A stretch of DNA of 64,000 nt from an uncultured Clostridia bacterium (GCA_947595585.1 CANQET010000002.1:103740-167739), one strand, 5' to 3'. Shown: positions 35,001 through 43,981, counted from the stretch's first letter. Numbers and translations: made by a program. Notes: generated by a model from the sequence alone, not told the origin.

Positions 35001-38000
35001 CGCGCTCACGGGGCTGCCCGAAGACGGCAACATCGAAGTTACGTATCAGAGCGAAGAGGGGACGCAGGCGGGCGAGTATCACGCCGTCGCGACCCTCACC
35101 TACGACAGCGCGAACTACAACGATATCCAAACCGAGTGGAAGCTCACTTGGAACATCGCCAAGGCGGATTACGACCTTCAGGGCGTCACCGACGAGACGG
35201 GCTACATCTACACAGGTGCGGCGCAGGGCCGTACGCTCGAGGAGCTCACAGGGCTCATCAAGGCGCTCGGTGAGGACGGCTTCAAGGTGAACTTCAGCGG
35301 CGAGCATCAGTTCACGAACGCCAACGAAGAGGGCTACACCGTCAAGTATACCGTCACGGGCAACGAGAACTACAACGACGTCACGGACGGCTCCTATCAA
35401 GTGAAGATCGGCAAGGCGCAGGCGGCGATCGATACGTCCGCAATCGTCTTCGGCGAGCTTGCAGGCGAAGAAAACGCATACCGCGCGACCTACAACGGCA
35501 AAGCGTACACCGTCGATTGGGCGGCGGCAAAGCCTCAAGATGACTTCCACGGCACCCTCACGGCGGAGATGATCCGCGCCGATGGCGAGAGCTCCTTCAC
35601 GAACTTTAAGGAAGGCGGCTACACCGTCACGCTCACGATCGATGGCACCTCCAACTACGAAGGCGCCACGCTCACCTTCACCATCACGATCGAGAAGGCG
35701 GAGTACGTCGTCACCGAGCCCATAGAAAAGGAGTTCACCTACAACGGCAAGTTGCAGGGCGGAGAAGTCGAGGTCAAAGTCTTCGGCAGCGACGGATTTA
35801 CGATGAACTACGGCGAAGGCGGCCATCAGTTCAAGAACGCCAACGAGGCGGGGTACACCGTAACCTACACCGTTTCGGGCAACGAGAATTACAACGATAA
35901 GAGCGGCTCCTATAGCGTGAAAATCATGAAGGCGGAGTACGTCGTCACCGAGCCTTCCGAGAACACCTTCACCTACAACGGCACGCTGCAGGGCAAGGCG
36001 GTCACGGCGGCAGGCGTCATCGAGAACGATACGCTCGGCGAGATCAGCTACGAAGGCGGCAATCAGCGCACGGACGCCAACGAAGATGGTTACACCATCA
36101 CCTACACCGTTGCGGGCAACGAGAATTACAACGAGCATTCGGGCACCTACACCCTCACGATCATGAAGGCGGAAGCCTCGCTCGACCTCAGTGGCATCAC
36201 GACGGAGTTCACCTACACGGGCGAAGCGCAGAGCGTAGCGCTCGATCGCGCGAAGGCCGCGAGCGCGGTCGAAGGCGCCACGGGCTACGGCGTCATCACG
36301 TTCGAGAAGGACGGCGCGTCCATCGAGGAATTTAAGTTCACCGACGTGGACGAGGGCAACGACGTCACGATCACGGTGAAACTTTCCGAAGGCACCAACT
36401 TCCACGCCGCAGAGCAGCAGCTCACCCTCACCGTGAAGAAGGCACAGGCGGTGATCGATACGTCCGCAATCGAATTCGGCGAGCTTAAGGGCGAAGGCAA
36501 CAATTACAGCGCGACTTACAAAGCGGCTGCGTATACCGTCGATTGGGCGGCGGCGAAGTCCAACTTCGGCACCGTTGAAAACGACGCCGCGGAGATCAAG
36601 AACGCCGCAACCTACACCGTCACGCTCTCCGTCGAAGGTACCTCCAACTACGAATCCGCCACGCTCACCTACACCATCACGATCGAGAAGGCAAAGGCGA
36701 GCATCGATACGGATGAGGTCGAAAAGCAGTACACCTACAGCGGCGCCGAGCAAACCGTGGAAGGCGCAAAGGCCGTGGGCATTGAAGGCGATACCGAAGG
36801 CCTCGGCGAGATCGGATATTCGAACAACACCTTCACGAATGTCCCCGTGGGCGGAAAGCAGACCGTCAAGATCACCCTTTCCGAGGGCACGAACTACCTT
36901 GGCGCCACCGCCGAGGTCGAGATCACGATCGAAAAGGCCACGCTCACCGTCACCTCCGCAGGCTATGATGGTTTCTACGACGGCCAAGAGCACAGCGGCA
37001 GCGTCACGGTCGCCGGGCTTCAGGGCAGCGATACAGCCGAGCGGGTCTATTCGATCCAAAATGTGACCCGCAAGGATGTGTGCAATGAAAGCGTGCACTT
37101 TACCGTGCAACTTGTTAGCAATAACTACGTCTTCGCGAATGCAGAGGAGAACGGTAACTTCGGCGGTGATTACAACATCATTATCACGCCCGTCTCGCTT
37201 GCGGTGACAGACAAGAAGGCAAACGAGACCTACACGGGCTCCGCATTTGAATACGATACCTTCTTTACGGTCGAAGGCGCGGTCAACGGCGAATCGGGCG
37301 AAGCCGTCTACACGGTCAGTGTTTCGAGCAAACTTCACTACTATTCCACGATCGAAGGCGCAGATGAATACACCATTACTATTACGGCAAACAAGAATTA
37401 CGCCTTTGAGGGTGATTCTGATGCTATGGTCACCTTCACTATCGCAAAGAAAACTTTAGACGAATCGGAAGTTGAACTGCCCGCGATCGAAGCGCAGATC
37501 AATAAATACGGCAAAACGCTTAGCGACGTCGAAATCGGCGATGCGCATTTCCAATGGAAAGAGGCAGGCACGGAACTTGTCATCGGTTTGAACGCATATG
37601 ATGCGGTCTATAATCCCGACAAGGACAACTACAACGATTACGACTGCACGATCACATTCAAGACGGTGAAGAACAAAGTGACCGTTGCCATGCAGACTAA
37701 GTCTACGGAAAGCAACTTCGGTACAGAGAATATCACTCTCGACTTCACGGCGACATATGAAGACGGTATGGCGCTCGATGAAGAGGCACGTACACTCATC
37801 AAGTTTGCAATAAGCGGCGTCAACTTTACAATCGGTAGCACCTACCTTGCGATCGCAACATTTACCATTGACGAAAATAAATATTTCGAACTTACGGGCA
37901 CGACCTCATTCGATAACATTCTTGTCAAGATCAAATCGGTTTGGATCGGATCGGGTAGCATTGGCGAATATACCGATCAAGAGCTTTATACGATTGAAGA

Positions 38001-41000
38001 GGCGTTAAATAAAGCTACAAGTGGCGAGATCGTAGTCGTTGAATATAACACGAGTTTTGCCCCCCAGGAGGTCGCTAGAACCGCAGGATATGATAAATTA
38101 TCGAATGCATACAACGTCCTCGGTACTCTTCTTATACCTTACGGAAAAGCAGCTAAAGGCTATAAGATAGGCGAAGGGCAGTCTTTGAGTGTGTCTTCCG
38201 CAACCAACAGGGCGGAAATAGGGACAGTTTTGCAGCAAGCGGGGAACCCAGATCGTAAGGGCGGTTATGCTACATTGAAAGTTCCCGAGAATATCAAACT
38301 GAATGTAAACGGCACGATTACTGTCAATGCCATTTTGACGGCAGTTGATGGAGCTCTGTCATACATCAATGGCGCTAATTACGGCGAATTGGTAATCGGG
38401 AATGGCGTTGAAATCACATTCAACAACAACTCTATATTCAACGGCATCGGCTTTGTGACAGGCGATGGTACTATCAAAATTACTGATGGCGCAACCGTAA
38501 ATGAGCCGTTGAATGCAACGGGCTTCAAAGGGTTTAATGCAACTCAAGGTGCAAGCGTTGATAGCTTCCCTATCAATCAATTTACCCTATCGAGTATAGC
38601 GACGGAGATGAGCGTAGCCTATGGCGCGAAATACAATGTTCTGTGCTATATTGTTCTCACTAAGAGCAACATGACGGGGTCATGGGGTGTCACGACAAAT
38701 TTTGCAGGGAAACCCGTAACAGGGAAGGATAAACCTCCGTTTATGCAAATGAGCGAAGGTAGTACGGTTAATAAGAAAGTAAACCCGGAAGACGGGAAAG
38801 TAGAATTTACATTTAATGGCGATATACAAATCAACAACCTTGATATTGCAAGCGTCGACATGTTGAGTATTAAGCTTAATCTTCAAACAACGGGATTCCA
38901 AATTCCGCTCGCGGGGCATTTCAAACTTGAAGTGCAATCTGGCACTTTAATGATCCCCGAGGGCGTTGAGTTGAAGCTTCTCCCGGGGGCAACCGTCATC
39001 GTCAAGCAAGGCGCTACGTTAGATGTTAAAGGAGCAATCTATTCCTATGGGAAGAATGTTGTATTCCCGGAGGGATATGATCAGTTCGAAGACGGGAAAA
39101 ACTATCCCGTTACTGGTGTTGGCGGAACGGCCGAAGTGTATAAAACCAATGTGATATTGGGATACACTGCTACCACCCCTGTTGTTTTCCGTGTGGAAGG
39201 GACGTTAAAAGCGGAGACTGGCTCGGAATTGGGTGTGGAAATTTTGGGTGCAGAGGGCGCGACTATTGAAGTTTCAAGCAGTTCTTTGCGGCATGTTACG
39301 ATCACGGAAGATGATACAACTAGCACGAATCCTCATCCGTACACAGTCGAGTTTAGTAGTAGAGGTATAAACCAAGACGCATCGTCAACTCCTTTTGCAA
39401 AGGGGACGTGGCATTACACCGATGGGAATTGGAAAGGCGATTACTATCAAATCGTCTACAATGCGAATGGCGGCGAGCTGAAAGGCGAAGATTCCGATCT
39501 CTATAACCTTGAAGCTCTCGAAAAGGATACGATTCAAACAGAAAATCCCGAGCGGGCATACCACACTTTTGCTGGCTGGTATTACGATCAAAATTGTACG
39601 CAGGAAGTGGGCGTTTACAGCCATGCGATCCCGAACGCGGGCGAAGTAATCACCGTTTATGCGAAATGGGATGAAATTGAGTACACCATCAAGTTTAATG
39701 TTGCTTATTTGAGCGAATTTAATCAAACAAGCATTGTAATCCCTGAGGCCATCACATGGTCTTACAGTAAACTCGTCTCGTTTAATGATCCGACATGGGA
39801 TAGAGATGCCGTGGCTGATTTGGTATTCAGCGGATGGTACTCCAACTCTAACTTTATGGATTCCGTGACGGGAATCAGCAAAGAAAATATCGACCTATTC
39901 ATGACCGAGGGAACGACGATTACAGTATATGGCTATTTCAAGCTCGATAATGAATTTGCGGTTCTCTTTATGGATGAAGCCGAGCTATATGAAACAGAGG
40001 ATGCCGCGCAACACAAGCAGAATTTGCTATATGAGCATAGCTCTCTACAAACGAACTTGGTCGGAGAAAAAGGCAAAGACGTACCGGGAATCGCTGATGC
40101 GACGAAGATACTTAAAGGTATCGACGATAATCAGCGTGAGTTTTATTTTGGCGGGTGGTATGTTTCCGTTAATGGTGAAGAGATCATGATTGACGAATCG
40201 ACCCCTATTCCTGAGAAATATCTGACCGAAGGCAATCTTGTGCTTCATGCAAAATGGATCCAAAAGGCACAAATCAAGGTAACGCTTTGGTCGAACTATT
40301 CTCCGGAAAAAACTTATGCGGAGATAGCGGTAGATGGGGGATCGTTCGAAGTACAAACAAAGGCAAAGGATTATCAATATTTCTATTACTATTATCCTAA
40401 GGATACGAGCGTAAAGATAACCATATATGTGCGTGATGGTAACGCTGGGAGCTCTCAGCCCTCGGGGCATCTGAAAGTGGCTGGGACAACAGTTGATACA
40501 ATAAATAACGTCTCGCAAAACAATAAATCTTATACCATTACTATGCCAGACCCCGCCAATGGCATTGTGGATTTGGAACTGCATGGAAATGGTATGAGTG
40601 GTCTTTGCCTCTTTGAAGGAACGCTTGTCATGCTTGCCGACGGGACGCAGAAGAAGGTCGAAGATCTGACTTATGACGATATGTTGCTCGTATTCAACCA
40701 TACGACCGGGAAATACGAAGCAAGCCCGATGTTGAACAATGCACACGTAGAGGATGCCCCTGGTTGGTTCAGAGTAATCTATCTTACGTTCTCCGACGGA
40801 ACGAAGATCGGTGTTGTTACAGAGCATGCCTTCTTCGACAGCGATTTGAATCAATATGTATATCTCGGCGAAGACAATGCGAGAGAGTTCATTGGTCATA
40901 AGTTCGTAAACACGAAGTTTATCAACGGAGATTTCGTGACGGGTGAAATCACTTTGGTGGACGTAGAAGTGGTTGAAAAATACGGACGTCGTTATTCGCC

Positions 41001-41337
41001 GATCGCATATTTGCAATTTAGTGCTATCGTAGAAGGCCTGTGGGGAATTACCGAAGTTGTGCATTCCGATTACAGCGTGGACCACGGCTATGTCAACTAC
41101 TTCGAGTTTGATGAAAACAGAATATATGACGAAGCGAAGATGCAGACGGATATCGAGAAGTACGGGCTTTACACCTATGAAGATTTTGCGGATATCATAA
41201 CATATGAGGAATTTATGAAAGGTCCTTGGAAATTCTTCAAAGTTGCTGTAGGGAAAGGGCAATTGTCATACGAGGATATTCGATTCATAATCACTGCCAT
41301 TTATGAGTCGAGAGAAAAGCAAGGAATAACCGCCTAA
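29035..41337 (+). CDS. Giant MBG-repeat lipoprotein with InlB-like repeats and C-terminal Hint domain
   Basis: This gene encodes 4,100 residues. A hydrophobic signal ends in GVGC, a plausible lipobox with Cys near residue 24. Then come one or two InlB-like repeats (ending in GWN, VRWS and GWFWD segments), followed by about 14 MBG-type repeats of roughly 85 residues, each opening with a (T/V)YGD-like strand and ending in a YT(V)S-x-G-Y segment. About 13 shorter repeats opening with TYNG or TYTG follow, up to about residue 2,750. After that are a beta-helix-like region, three InlB-like repeats ending in GWY, and a Hint-type domain. The Hint part begins at Cys3858 with CLFEGTLVMLADG and has VEDLTYDDMLLV and VTEHAFF, the usual Cys, GD-like and TxxH-like elements. 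No LPXTG or C-terminal membrane span is seen. Codon use changes near residue 2808. The start follows CAGGAGGA. Likely an adhesin-like or processed surface protein. Confidence 0.85.
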   Translation: MKKRTMIAVLAMLFALILAVGVGCSLHGTIEKYTVRFMNGTETFLEEDYALGESVRFPAQDPTKAADATFSYTFLGWNYSGMEEDTLITEHVVHGPQTFFAVYKRTPRDTGEPTKYRVTFRDSITNEPIGEPQDVEEGASAVLPDPPLHNGFHFVRWSVSHEHIYARTEIEAIYERNQYTLKQHYLGEDHEKRVEYEARFGGEPAGVDSIFKFEGWFWDTEYRIPVDPEDTMPADNCEIYGKYDLDFSRVELVPSGELVYGGGDDYVRVAGLSQIDGLVYTYHWQDGTIDPELELMHAGTFRIEVEVTGNYRNGLLTADTKVVETFTVQKAALEVKVTIPAASRTIVYGDGEPEKNISYEGFQYNDSDALVSLSYDYHAVTRARASAPVYSTRAGEVHLDAGSYMMETKVETLRDYEVEEIPEVEFTVTRRPLKVSLAIESFTYGDPFAPQLSFDSFVYGDTMETALGMPTYTFGGSAYAGGLVDAGSYEATVSGFAVKNYEIEYPAAATPFTVAKKDLSLTVTAQGSTYGVRPTYAHAFVGVVEGDLANFGIKDYTLTKGGQPYDPMGAEGEKPFGAGQYTVTVKKEDVTDTRAFKNYNLTAIGTADFTVKKAQLRIGLSVDARYTYGDTVTPQPVFETFCYNDSAASLRGSGKLTYTRNGEQDNYGYRRAGSYTVDISGYTSENYEISYETASFVVDPAPLKLTVQLQKTALKYGETPAVKVGEDLTGGILYEGFKHSDTVSSVFGSKAPVVQYLSAAQGTVEKFHVGSYTAFCTPEEGLAPNYTITVVTQDFSVSPRTLFVGIEFETETSLVYGNKPQAHIIYAKEGYDGFLEGEETLAQAAYIKYTGAASYTQAQLGGAAKMVVGSYTLSVEGMPELSDYTLTYQKDGLGFEITKKALQVTLTEGNKSYTYGDKPVVDIQFEGFAYDESAAALFGEKASTLSYFKDGASAHYAPKTYFEAGSYTATLEGLENENYTISVQGAAFTVEKKLLTVTAAEAGYTYGDPRPEPTLSYDGFVPNEDRSVLTGTPSYTYKHETTDCTAQEYFDVGSYTVSVKGYTSSNYTIEYVDGTFTVAKRDAVVTVSAQGATYGTAPTLSYAAPRILARDMAGFAFAYAYTFSRTASGQKNDYTPLSFAYYQAGNYTVTLKYTANENYTLTVQSADFAIAKKPLTVGLKGVESSYVYGTVPAPALTFSGFVGEENEEVFTAKPYTQFTYYNSDSRSTSVRNFPVGSYFVGATSGYAADNYAVTYAEKTAFAVTKAPLTVTVNVADITYGATPAPTVTYSKFAFSDSATSLTGRVQYTYTLGGETKQGTLHAGSYTVSASGLSSPNYEITYVSHGLTVAKKALKVSVSVADFTYGAQPAPVLGYEGFIRGESENNLTGSLVYTYSGEKNAKNFLRAGQHTLTLSGYASGDYAITYGTASFNVAKKAITVEVTEQNDFASFTYDGSRKLVLTSTAQGLVEGDTQEGLGTLAYVLSGTHYASADVSGVLHADRYTFTAQGYTSNDYVISYVYGSGKASAVSFTVSPAEVKLTLKEGWTVYGDDTAGEWYTVEGSIYNGELTFGTAIEKDNAPYDGKDTYFPHGTYKVTVSYKVNPDYRVTAKGAELSGSTSVSFTVAKKSIEIASGGTQPWAKRGDWSYAPKLEDSRFTLTGTIVLKNAESLEAQEYRANSVGEVFDWKDAYKITLADGTDVTENFTVTYSFNLMLSNSSFSIEKPEAVFTYDSKAHTFKITATAEGIEAQEIKIQYKTEEAGEYGDALPQFTNAGSYTVWYKVTAPNCDPDEGSFAVTGNKATPNLAAFADTNTYTYNKGTFLDAQTVRSALVKGNVYEDAKVEFSLTGAEFHTAFPEIKNAGRYTITLKVSGDNYIEKTADYTLTVQKATVEAPEIAHKTYNKEQQTAEVAEDALYTVRTNEGGTAAGEYDVVLALSDASNYRWASDAEGTQETLKLTFTIDKAILNMDGVKWDYEAGSFTYDLQPHAVALTGLPEDGNIEVTYQSEEGTQAGEYHAVATLTYDSANYNDIQTEWKLTWNIAKADYDLQGVTDETGYIYTGAAQGRTLEELTGLIKALGEDGFKVNFSGEHQFTNANEEGYTVKYTVTGNENYNDVTDGSYQVKIGKAQAAIDTSAIVFGELAGEENAYRATYNGKAYTVDWAAAKPQDDFHGTLTAEMIRADGESSFTNFKEGGYTVTLTIDGTSNYEGATLTFTITIEKAEYVVTEPIEKEFTYNGKLQGGEVEVKVFGSDGFTMNYGEGGHQFKNANEAGYTVTYTVSGNENYNDKSGSYSVKIMKAEYVVTEPSENTFTYNGTLQGKAVTAAGVIENDTLGEISYEGGNQRTDANEDGYTITYTVAGNENYNEHSGTYTLTIMKAEASLDLSGITTEFTYTGEAQSVALDRAKAASAVEGATGYGVITFEKDGASIEEFKFTDVDEGNDVTITVKLSEGTNFHAAEQQLTLTVKKAQAVIDTSAIEFGELKGEGNNYSATYKAAAYTVDWAAAKSNFGTVENDAAEIKNAATYTVTLSVEGTSNYESATLTYTITIEKAKASIDTDEVEKQYTYSGAEQTVEGAKAVGIEGDTEGLGEIGYSNNTFTNVPVGGKQTVKITLSEGTNYLGATAEVEITIEKATLTVTSAGYDGFYDGQEHSGSVTVAGLQGSDTAERVYSIQNVTRKDVCNESVHFTVQLVSNNYVFANAEENGNFGGDYNIIITPVSLAVTDKKANETYTGSAFEYDTFFTVEGAVNGESGEAVYTVSVSSKLHYYSTIEGADEYTITITANKNYAFEGDSDAMVTFTIAKKTLDESEVELPAIEAQINKYGKTLSDVEIGDAHFQWKEAGTELVIGLNAYDAVYNPDKDNYNDYDCTITFKTVKNKVTVAMQTKSTESNFGTENITLDFTATYEDGMALDEEARTLIKFAISGVNFTIGSTYLAIATFTIDENKYFELTGTTSFDNILVKIKSVWIGSGSIGEYTDQELYTIEEALNKATSGEIVVVEYNTSFAPQEVARTAGYDKLSNAYNVLGTLLIPYGKAAKGYKIGEGQSLSVSSATNRAEIGTVLQQAGNPDRKGGYATLKVPENIKLNVNGTITVNAILTAVDGALSYINGANYGELVIGNGVEITFNNNSIFNGIGFVTGDGTIKITDGATVNEPLNATGFKGFNATQGASVDSFPINQFTLSSIATEMSVAYGAKYNVLCYIVLTKSNMTGSWGVTTNFAGKPVTGKDKPPFMQMSEGSTVNKKVNPEDGKVEFTFNGDIQINNLDIASVDMLSIKLNLQTTGFQIPLAGHFKLEVQSGTLMIPEGVELKLLPGATVIVKQGATLDVKGAIYSYGKNVVFPEGYDQFEDGKNYPVTGVGGTAEVYKTNVILGYTATTPVVFRVEGTLKAETGSELGVEILGAEGATIEVSSSSLRHVTITEDDTTSTNPHPYTVEFSSRGINQDASSTPFAKGTWHYTDGNWKGDYYQIVYNANGGELKGEDSDLYNLEALEKDTIQTENPERAYHTFAGWYYDQNCTQEVGVYSHAIPNAGEVITVYAKWDEIEYTIKFNVAYLSEFNQTSIVIPEAITWSYSKLVSFNDPTWDRDAVADLVFSGWYSNSNFMDSVTGISKENIDLFMTEGTTITVYGYFKLDNEFAVLFMDEAELYETEDAAQHKQNLLYEHSSLQTNLVGEKGKDVPGIADATKILKGIDDNQREFYFGGWYVSVNGEEIMIDESTPIPEKYLTEGNLVLHAKWIQKAQIKVTLWSNYSPEKTYAEIAVDGGSFEVQTKAKDYQYFYYYYPKDTSVKITIYVRDGNAGSSQPSGHLKVAGTTVDTINNVSQNNKSYTITMPDPANGIVDLELHGNGMSGLCLFEGTLVMLADGTQKKVEDLTYDDMLLVFNHTTGKYEASPMLNNAHVEDAPGWFRVIYLTFSDGTKIGVVTEHAFFDSDLNQYVYLGEDNAREFIGHKFVNTKFINGDFVTGEITLVDVEVVEKYGRRYSPIAYLQFSAIVEGLWGITEVVHSDYSVDHGYVNYFEFDENRIYDEAKMQTDIEKYGLYTYEDFADIITYEEFMKGPWKFFKVAVGKGQLSYEDIRFIITAIYESREKQGITA

Positions 41338-41394
41338 TGTACCCCCAAACCCCAAAAACCAAAAACAAAATCCATTATAAAAAGTGAGGGAACT

Positions 41395-42303
41395 ATGGAA
41401 GAACAAAAACCCGAGACCGTCGCCGAAACGATCGGTGCAACTGCAGCGTCCGCTGCCCCTGCGGAGAGCAAAGAGGAGATCCTCGCCGCCTTCGGTCTGA
41501 AACCGGGCGATGCGATCACCACGGAGATCGCCGAAAAGATCATGAGCGTGCACAGCGTCCGTCCCGATGCGGTGGAGGTGGTGCGCGTCGCCGATCTCTG
41601 CAAGCGCTATTCGAAAAAGGCGCCGCTCGCGATCGAAAACGTCAACTTCACCTGCTACGAAGGGGAGATCGTGGGTCTTCTCGGGCACAACGGTGCAGGG
41701 AAGTCCACGACGCTCAAGTGCCTTGAGGGCATGCTTCCCTACGAGAAGGGGGACATCGCGATCTGCGGGCACGACGTAAAGAAGGAACCCCTTCTTGCCA
41801 AGCAGAACATGGGCTTCGTGACCGATAACCACGCCGTGTTCGTAAAGATGACGGGCATTCAATATATCTCCTTTATGGCAGATATCTACAAGGTCCCGAC
41901 GGACGTCCGCCGCACCCGCCTTGCGGAGCTCGAAGAAGTCTTTCAGCTCGGGGATGCGATCAACAATCTCGTCTCTTCGTACTCGCACGGTATGCGGCAG
42001 AAGGTGTGCATGATGGGTTCGCTCATCCACTTCCCCAAGCTGTGGGTGCTCGATGAACCCATGACGGGCCTCGACCCGCGTACGATGCACGCCGTGCAGG
42101 AGTTCATGCACCGTTATGCGGCGCAGGGCAACTGCATCATCTTCTCTTCGCACGCGCTCACGACGGTGGCGAAGATGTGCGATCGCGTCGTCCTCATCAA
42201 GCGCGGACAGCAGATCGACGATCTCAACGTGAAGCGGCTCATGAGCGTCTATCCGAATTTCAACTTTGAGGAGTATTTCTTGCAACATGAAGGACAGGAT
42301 TGA
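41395..42303 (+). CDS. ABC transporter ATP-binding protein
   Basis: The 302-residue protein has an unusual acidic/alanine-rich extension of about 60 residues and then a normal ABC ATPase: Walker A GHNGAGKST, signature YSHGMRQK (in place of LSGGQ), Walker B LWVLDEPMTGLDP and the switch His in FSSHA. It starts 57 bp after the giant protein gene with no terminator in between, so co-transcription is likely. The downstream permease overlaps it. ABC-2-type pairs of this kind export lipids, drugs or peptides; the substrate here is not evident. Confidence 0.93.
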   Translation: MEEQKPETVAETIGATAASAAPAESKEEILAAFGLKPGDAITTEIAEKIMSVHSVRPDAVEVVRVADLCKRYSKKAPLAIENVNFTCYEGEIVGLLGHNGAGKSTTLKCLEGMLPYEKGDIAICGHDVKKEPLLAKQNMGFVTDNHAVFVKMTGIQYISFMADIYKVPTDVRRTRLAELEEVFQLGDAINNLVSSYSHGMRQKVCMMGSLIHFPKLWVLDEPMTGLDPRTMHAVQEFMHRYAAQGNCIIFSSHALTTVAKMCDRVVLIKRGQQIDDLNVKRLMSVYPNFNFEEYFLQHEGQD

Positions 42304-43981
42304 TTTTCCCGTCGTGGGGGCGCTGCTTCGGAAGCAGTTCCACGAGCGGACGTTTACCTTTACGAAGGGCAATTTCGACCCGTTGGGCTTCCTCTTCAAG
42401 ATCCTCATCGTGGCCGCCTTCGTAACCGTCTTTGTGATCTTCTTCGGTAAATTTACCGATATCTACCTCGCCTTGAAGGTGGATAACGCCTACGACAAAG
42501 GGGCACGGCTCTTCGAGCTGCTCTCCTTCGTCTACATGCTCATCATGATCTCCATGACGGTGAGCGCGGTGACTTCGCTCGTGCGGGAGTTCTTCCGTGC
42601 GGACGACGTGAAGCTCTTCTCGGCGATGCCCGTGGGAGCGCGTACGCTGTTCATCGCCAAGCTCATCGGGATCTACTTCAACCAGCTCATCTTTGCGATC
42701 ATCACGATGTTCTCGGTGAACTTCACCGTGGCGATGCATGCGGAGGTCGGCGCTTGGTTCTATTGCATGACGGTGCTCTCCGTCTTCGTGCTGCCGCTCT
42801 TCACGATCGGGATAGGGTCCATTCTCGCATTGCCCTTCTACGCGATCGTGGAATTCCTCAAGCCCCGCTTCGTGCTGATGTTCATCGTGGTGACCATCCT
42901 CACCGCGGCGGGCTTCACGCTCTATGCCTTCCTGCTCGGTGCGGTGAAGGAGATGCTCCTCGGCGACCAACTGCGGTATTTCTTCAGCGAGCCCGTGATG
43001 CGGCTCATCGGCAGCGTGACGGCACATCTCTATCCCGCCAGCCTGCTTGCGGACTTCATCTTGAAGCGGGAACTGCTCATCAGCGGGATCGTGCTCCTCG
43101 CCGTCTTCGCCGTGAGCATCGTGCTCTCCATGCTCATCATCCGTGCCGTGCTCATCCGCGCCCTGCAATCGCGCATCGCGGGGTCGGAGAACTTCATGTA
43201 CCCGAAGCGCGAAGTCGCAAGCGCGGGCTCCGTGTTTTCCGCCCTCCTCAAAAAGGAGTTCGTGCAGATCTTCCGCACGCCGTCGTACATGTTCTCGTAC
43301 TTCTCGGTCGCGGTCGTCATGCCGCTCATGGTGTTCTTCTGCATGGACGTCGGCGCCCAACTCATCTACAAAGTCCTCAATCTCAACTGCAACGTGGAGC
43401 TTGCGATCTTCCTTACGCTGCTCTTCTCGGCCCTCACGAACGCCTTCTGTTCGACGAACATCAGCCGCGAGGGGGTCATGTTCTACTCGGTGAAGGCGCT
43501 TCCCGTGAGCTATAAGCAGGTCGTCTTCGCGAAGATCGTCTTCTGCATGGCCGTGGCGGTGCTCTCGCAGCTCGTTTCGGCGGTCGTGCTCGCGGCGACG
43601 GGCTATATCATGTGGTACGTCGCACTCTTCGTCTTTGCGGTGGGCGTGCTCTTCAGCTTTGCCCAGATCTGCTTTGCGACGCGGTACGACTTCGCCCACG
43701 CCCGTTTCTCCACCGAGGAAGACTGCGAGATCCGCGAATCGGGCAACACGGTGAGTACGATCATCGCGCTCGGCATGCTGCTCTCCTTCCTCATCGGCGG
43801 CATCGTGCTGCTCGTCCGCCTGCTCATCGCTCTGCACGGCAACGGCGCAGGGTTCTACGATTACATCACCTACCTCGTCGTGAGTGCCGTCTCGCTCCTC
43901 GCCGCGGGGCTCTCCTTCTTCTATCTCATCCGCAAGCTCGGCGAGCATTACTATGAGTTCAGCGGGGGAGGTCTGTTTTGA
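42287..43981 (+). CDS. ABC transporter permease
   Basis: The 564-residue polytopic protein has about a dozen hydrophobic segments in two blocks separated by a soluble region near residues 290-340, similar in layout to large ABC-2-like permeases of Firmicutes. RADDVKLFSAMPV near residue 105 and EGVMFYSVKALPVSYKQ near 400 form a repeated pattern typical of such permeases, one per half. I chose the ATG at 42287, 17 bp inside the ATPase gene, over a TTG at 42266. The stop overlaps the next gene start by four bases. Confidence 0.85.
   Translation: MKDRIDFPVVGALLRKQFHERTFTFTKGNFDPLGFLFKILIVAAFVTVFVIFFGKFTDIYLALKVDNAYDKGARLFELLSFVYMLIMISMTVSAVTSLVREFFRADDVKLFSAMPVGARTLFIAKLIGIYFNQLIFAIITMFSVNFTVAMHAEVGAWFYCMTVLSVFVLPLFTIGIGSILALPFYAIVEFLKPRFVLMFIVVTILTAAGFTLYAFLLGAVKEMLLGDQLRYFFSEPVMRLIGSVTAHLYPASLLADFILKRELLISGIVLLAVFAVSIVLSMLIIRAVLIRALQSRIAGSENFMYPKREVASAGSVFSALLKKEFVQIFRTPSYMFSYFSVAVVMPLMVFFCMDVGAQLIYKVLNLNCNVELAIFLTLLFSALTNAFCSTNISREGVMFYSVKALPVSYKQVVFAKIVFCMAVAVLSQLVSAVVLAATGYIMWYVALFVFAVGVLFSFAQICFATRYDFAHARFSTEEDCEIRESGNTVSTIIALGMLLSFLIGGIVLLVRLLIALHGNGAGFYDYITYLVVSAVSLLAAGLSFFYLIRKLGEHYYEFSGGGLF

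Noticed and set aside
28870..37338. A 2,822-codon open frame on the minus strand opposite the giant surface gene
   Set aside because: It is codon-aligned with the sense frame and exists only because the sense gene avoids TTA, CTA and TCA codons. It has no ribosome binding site or family motif, and many other genes here show the same kind of shadow.
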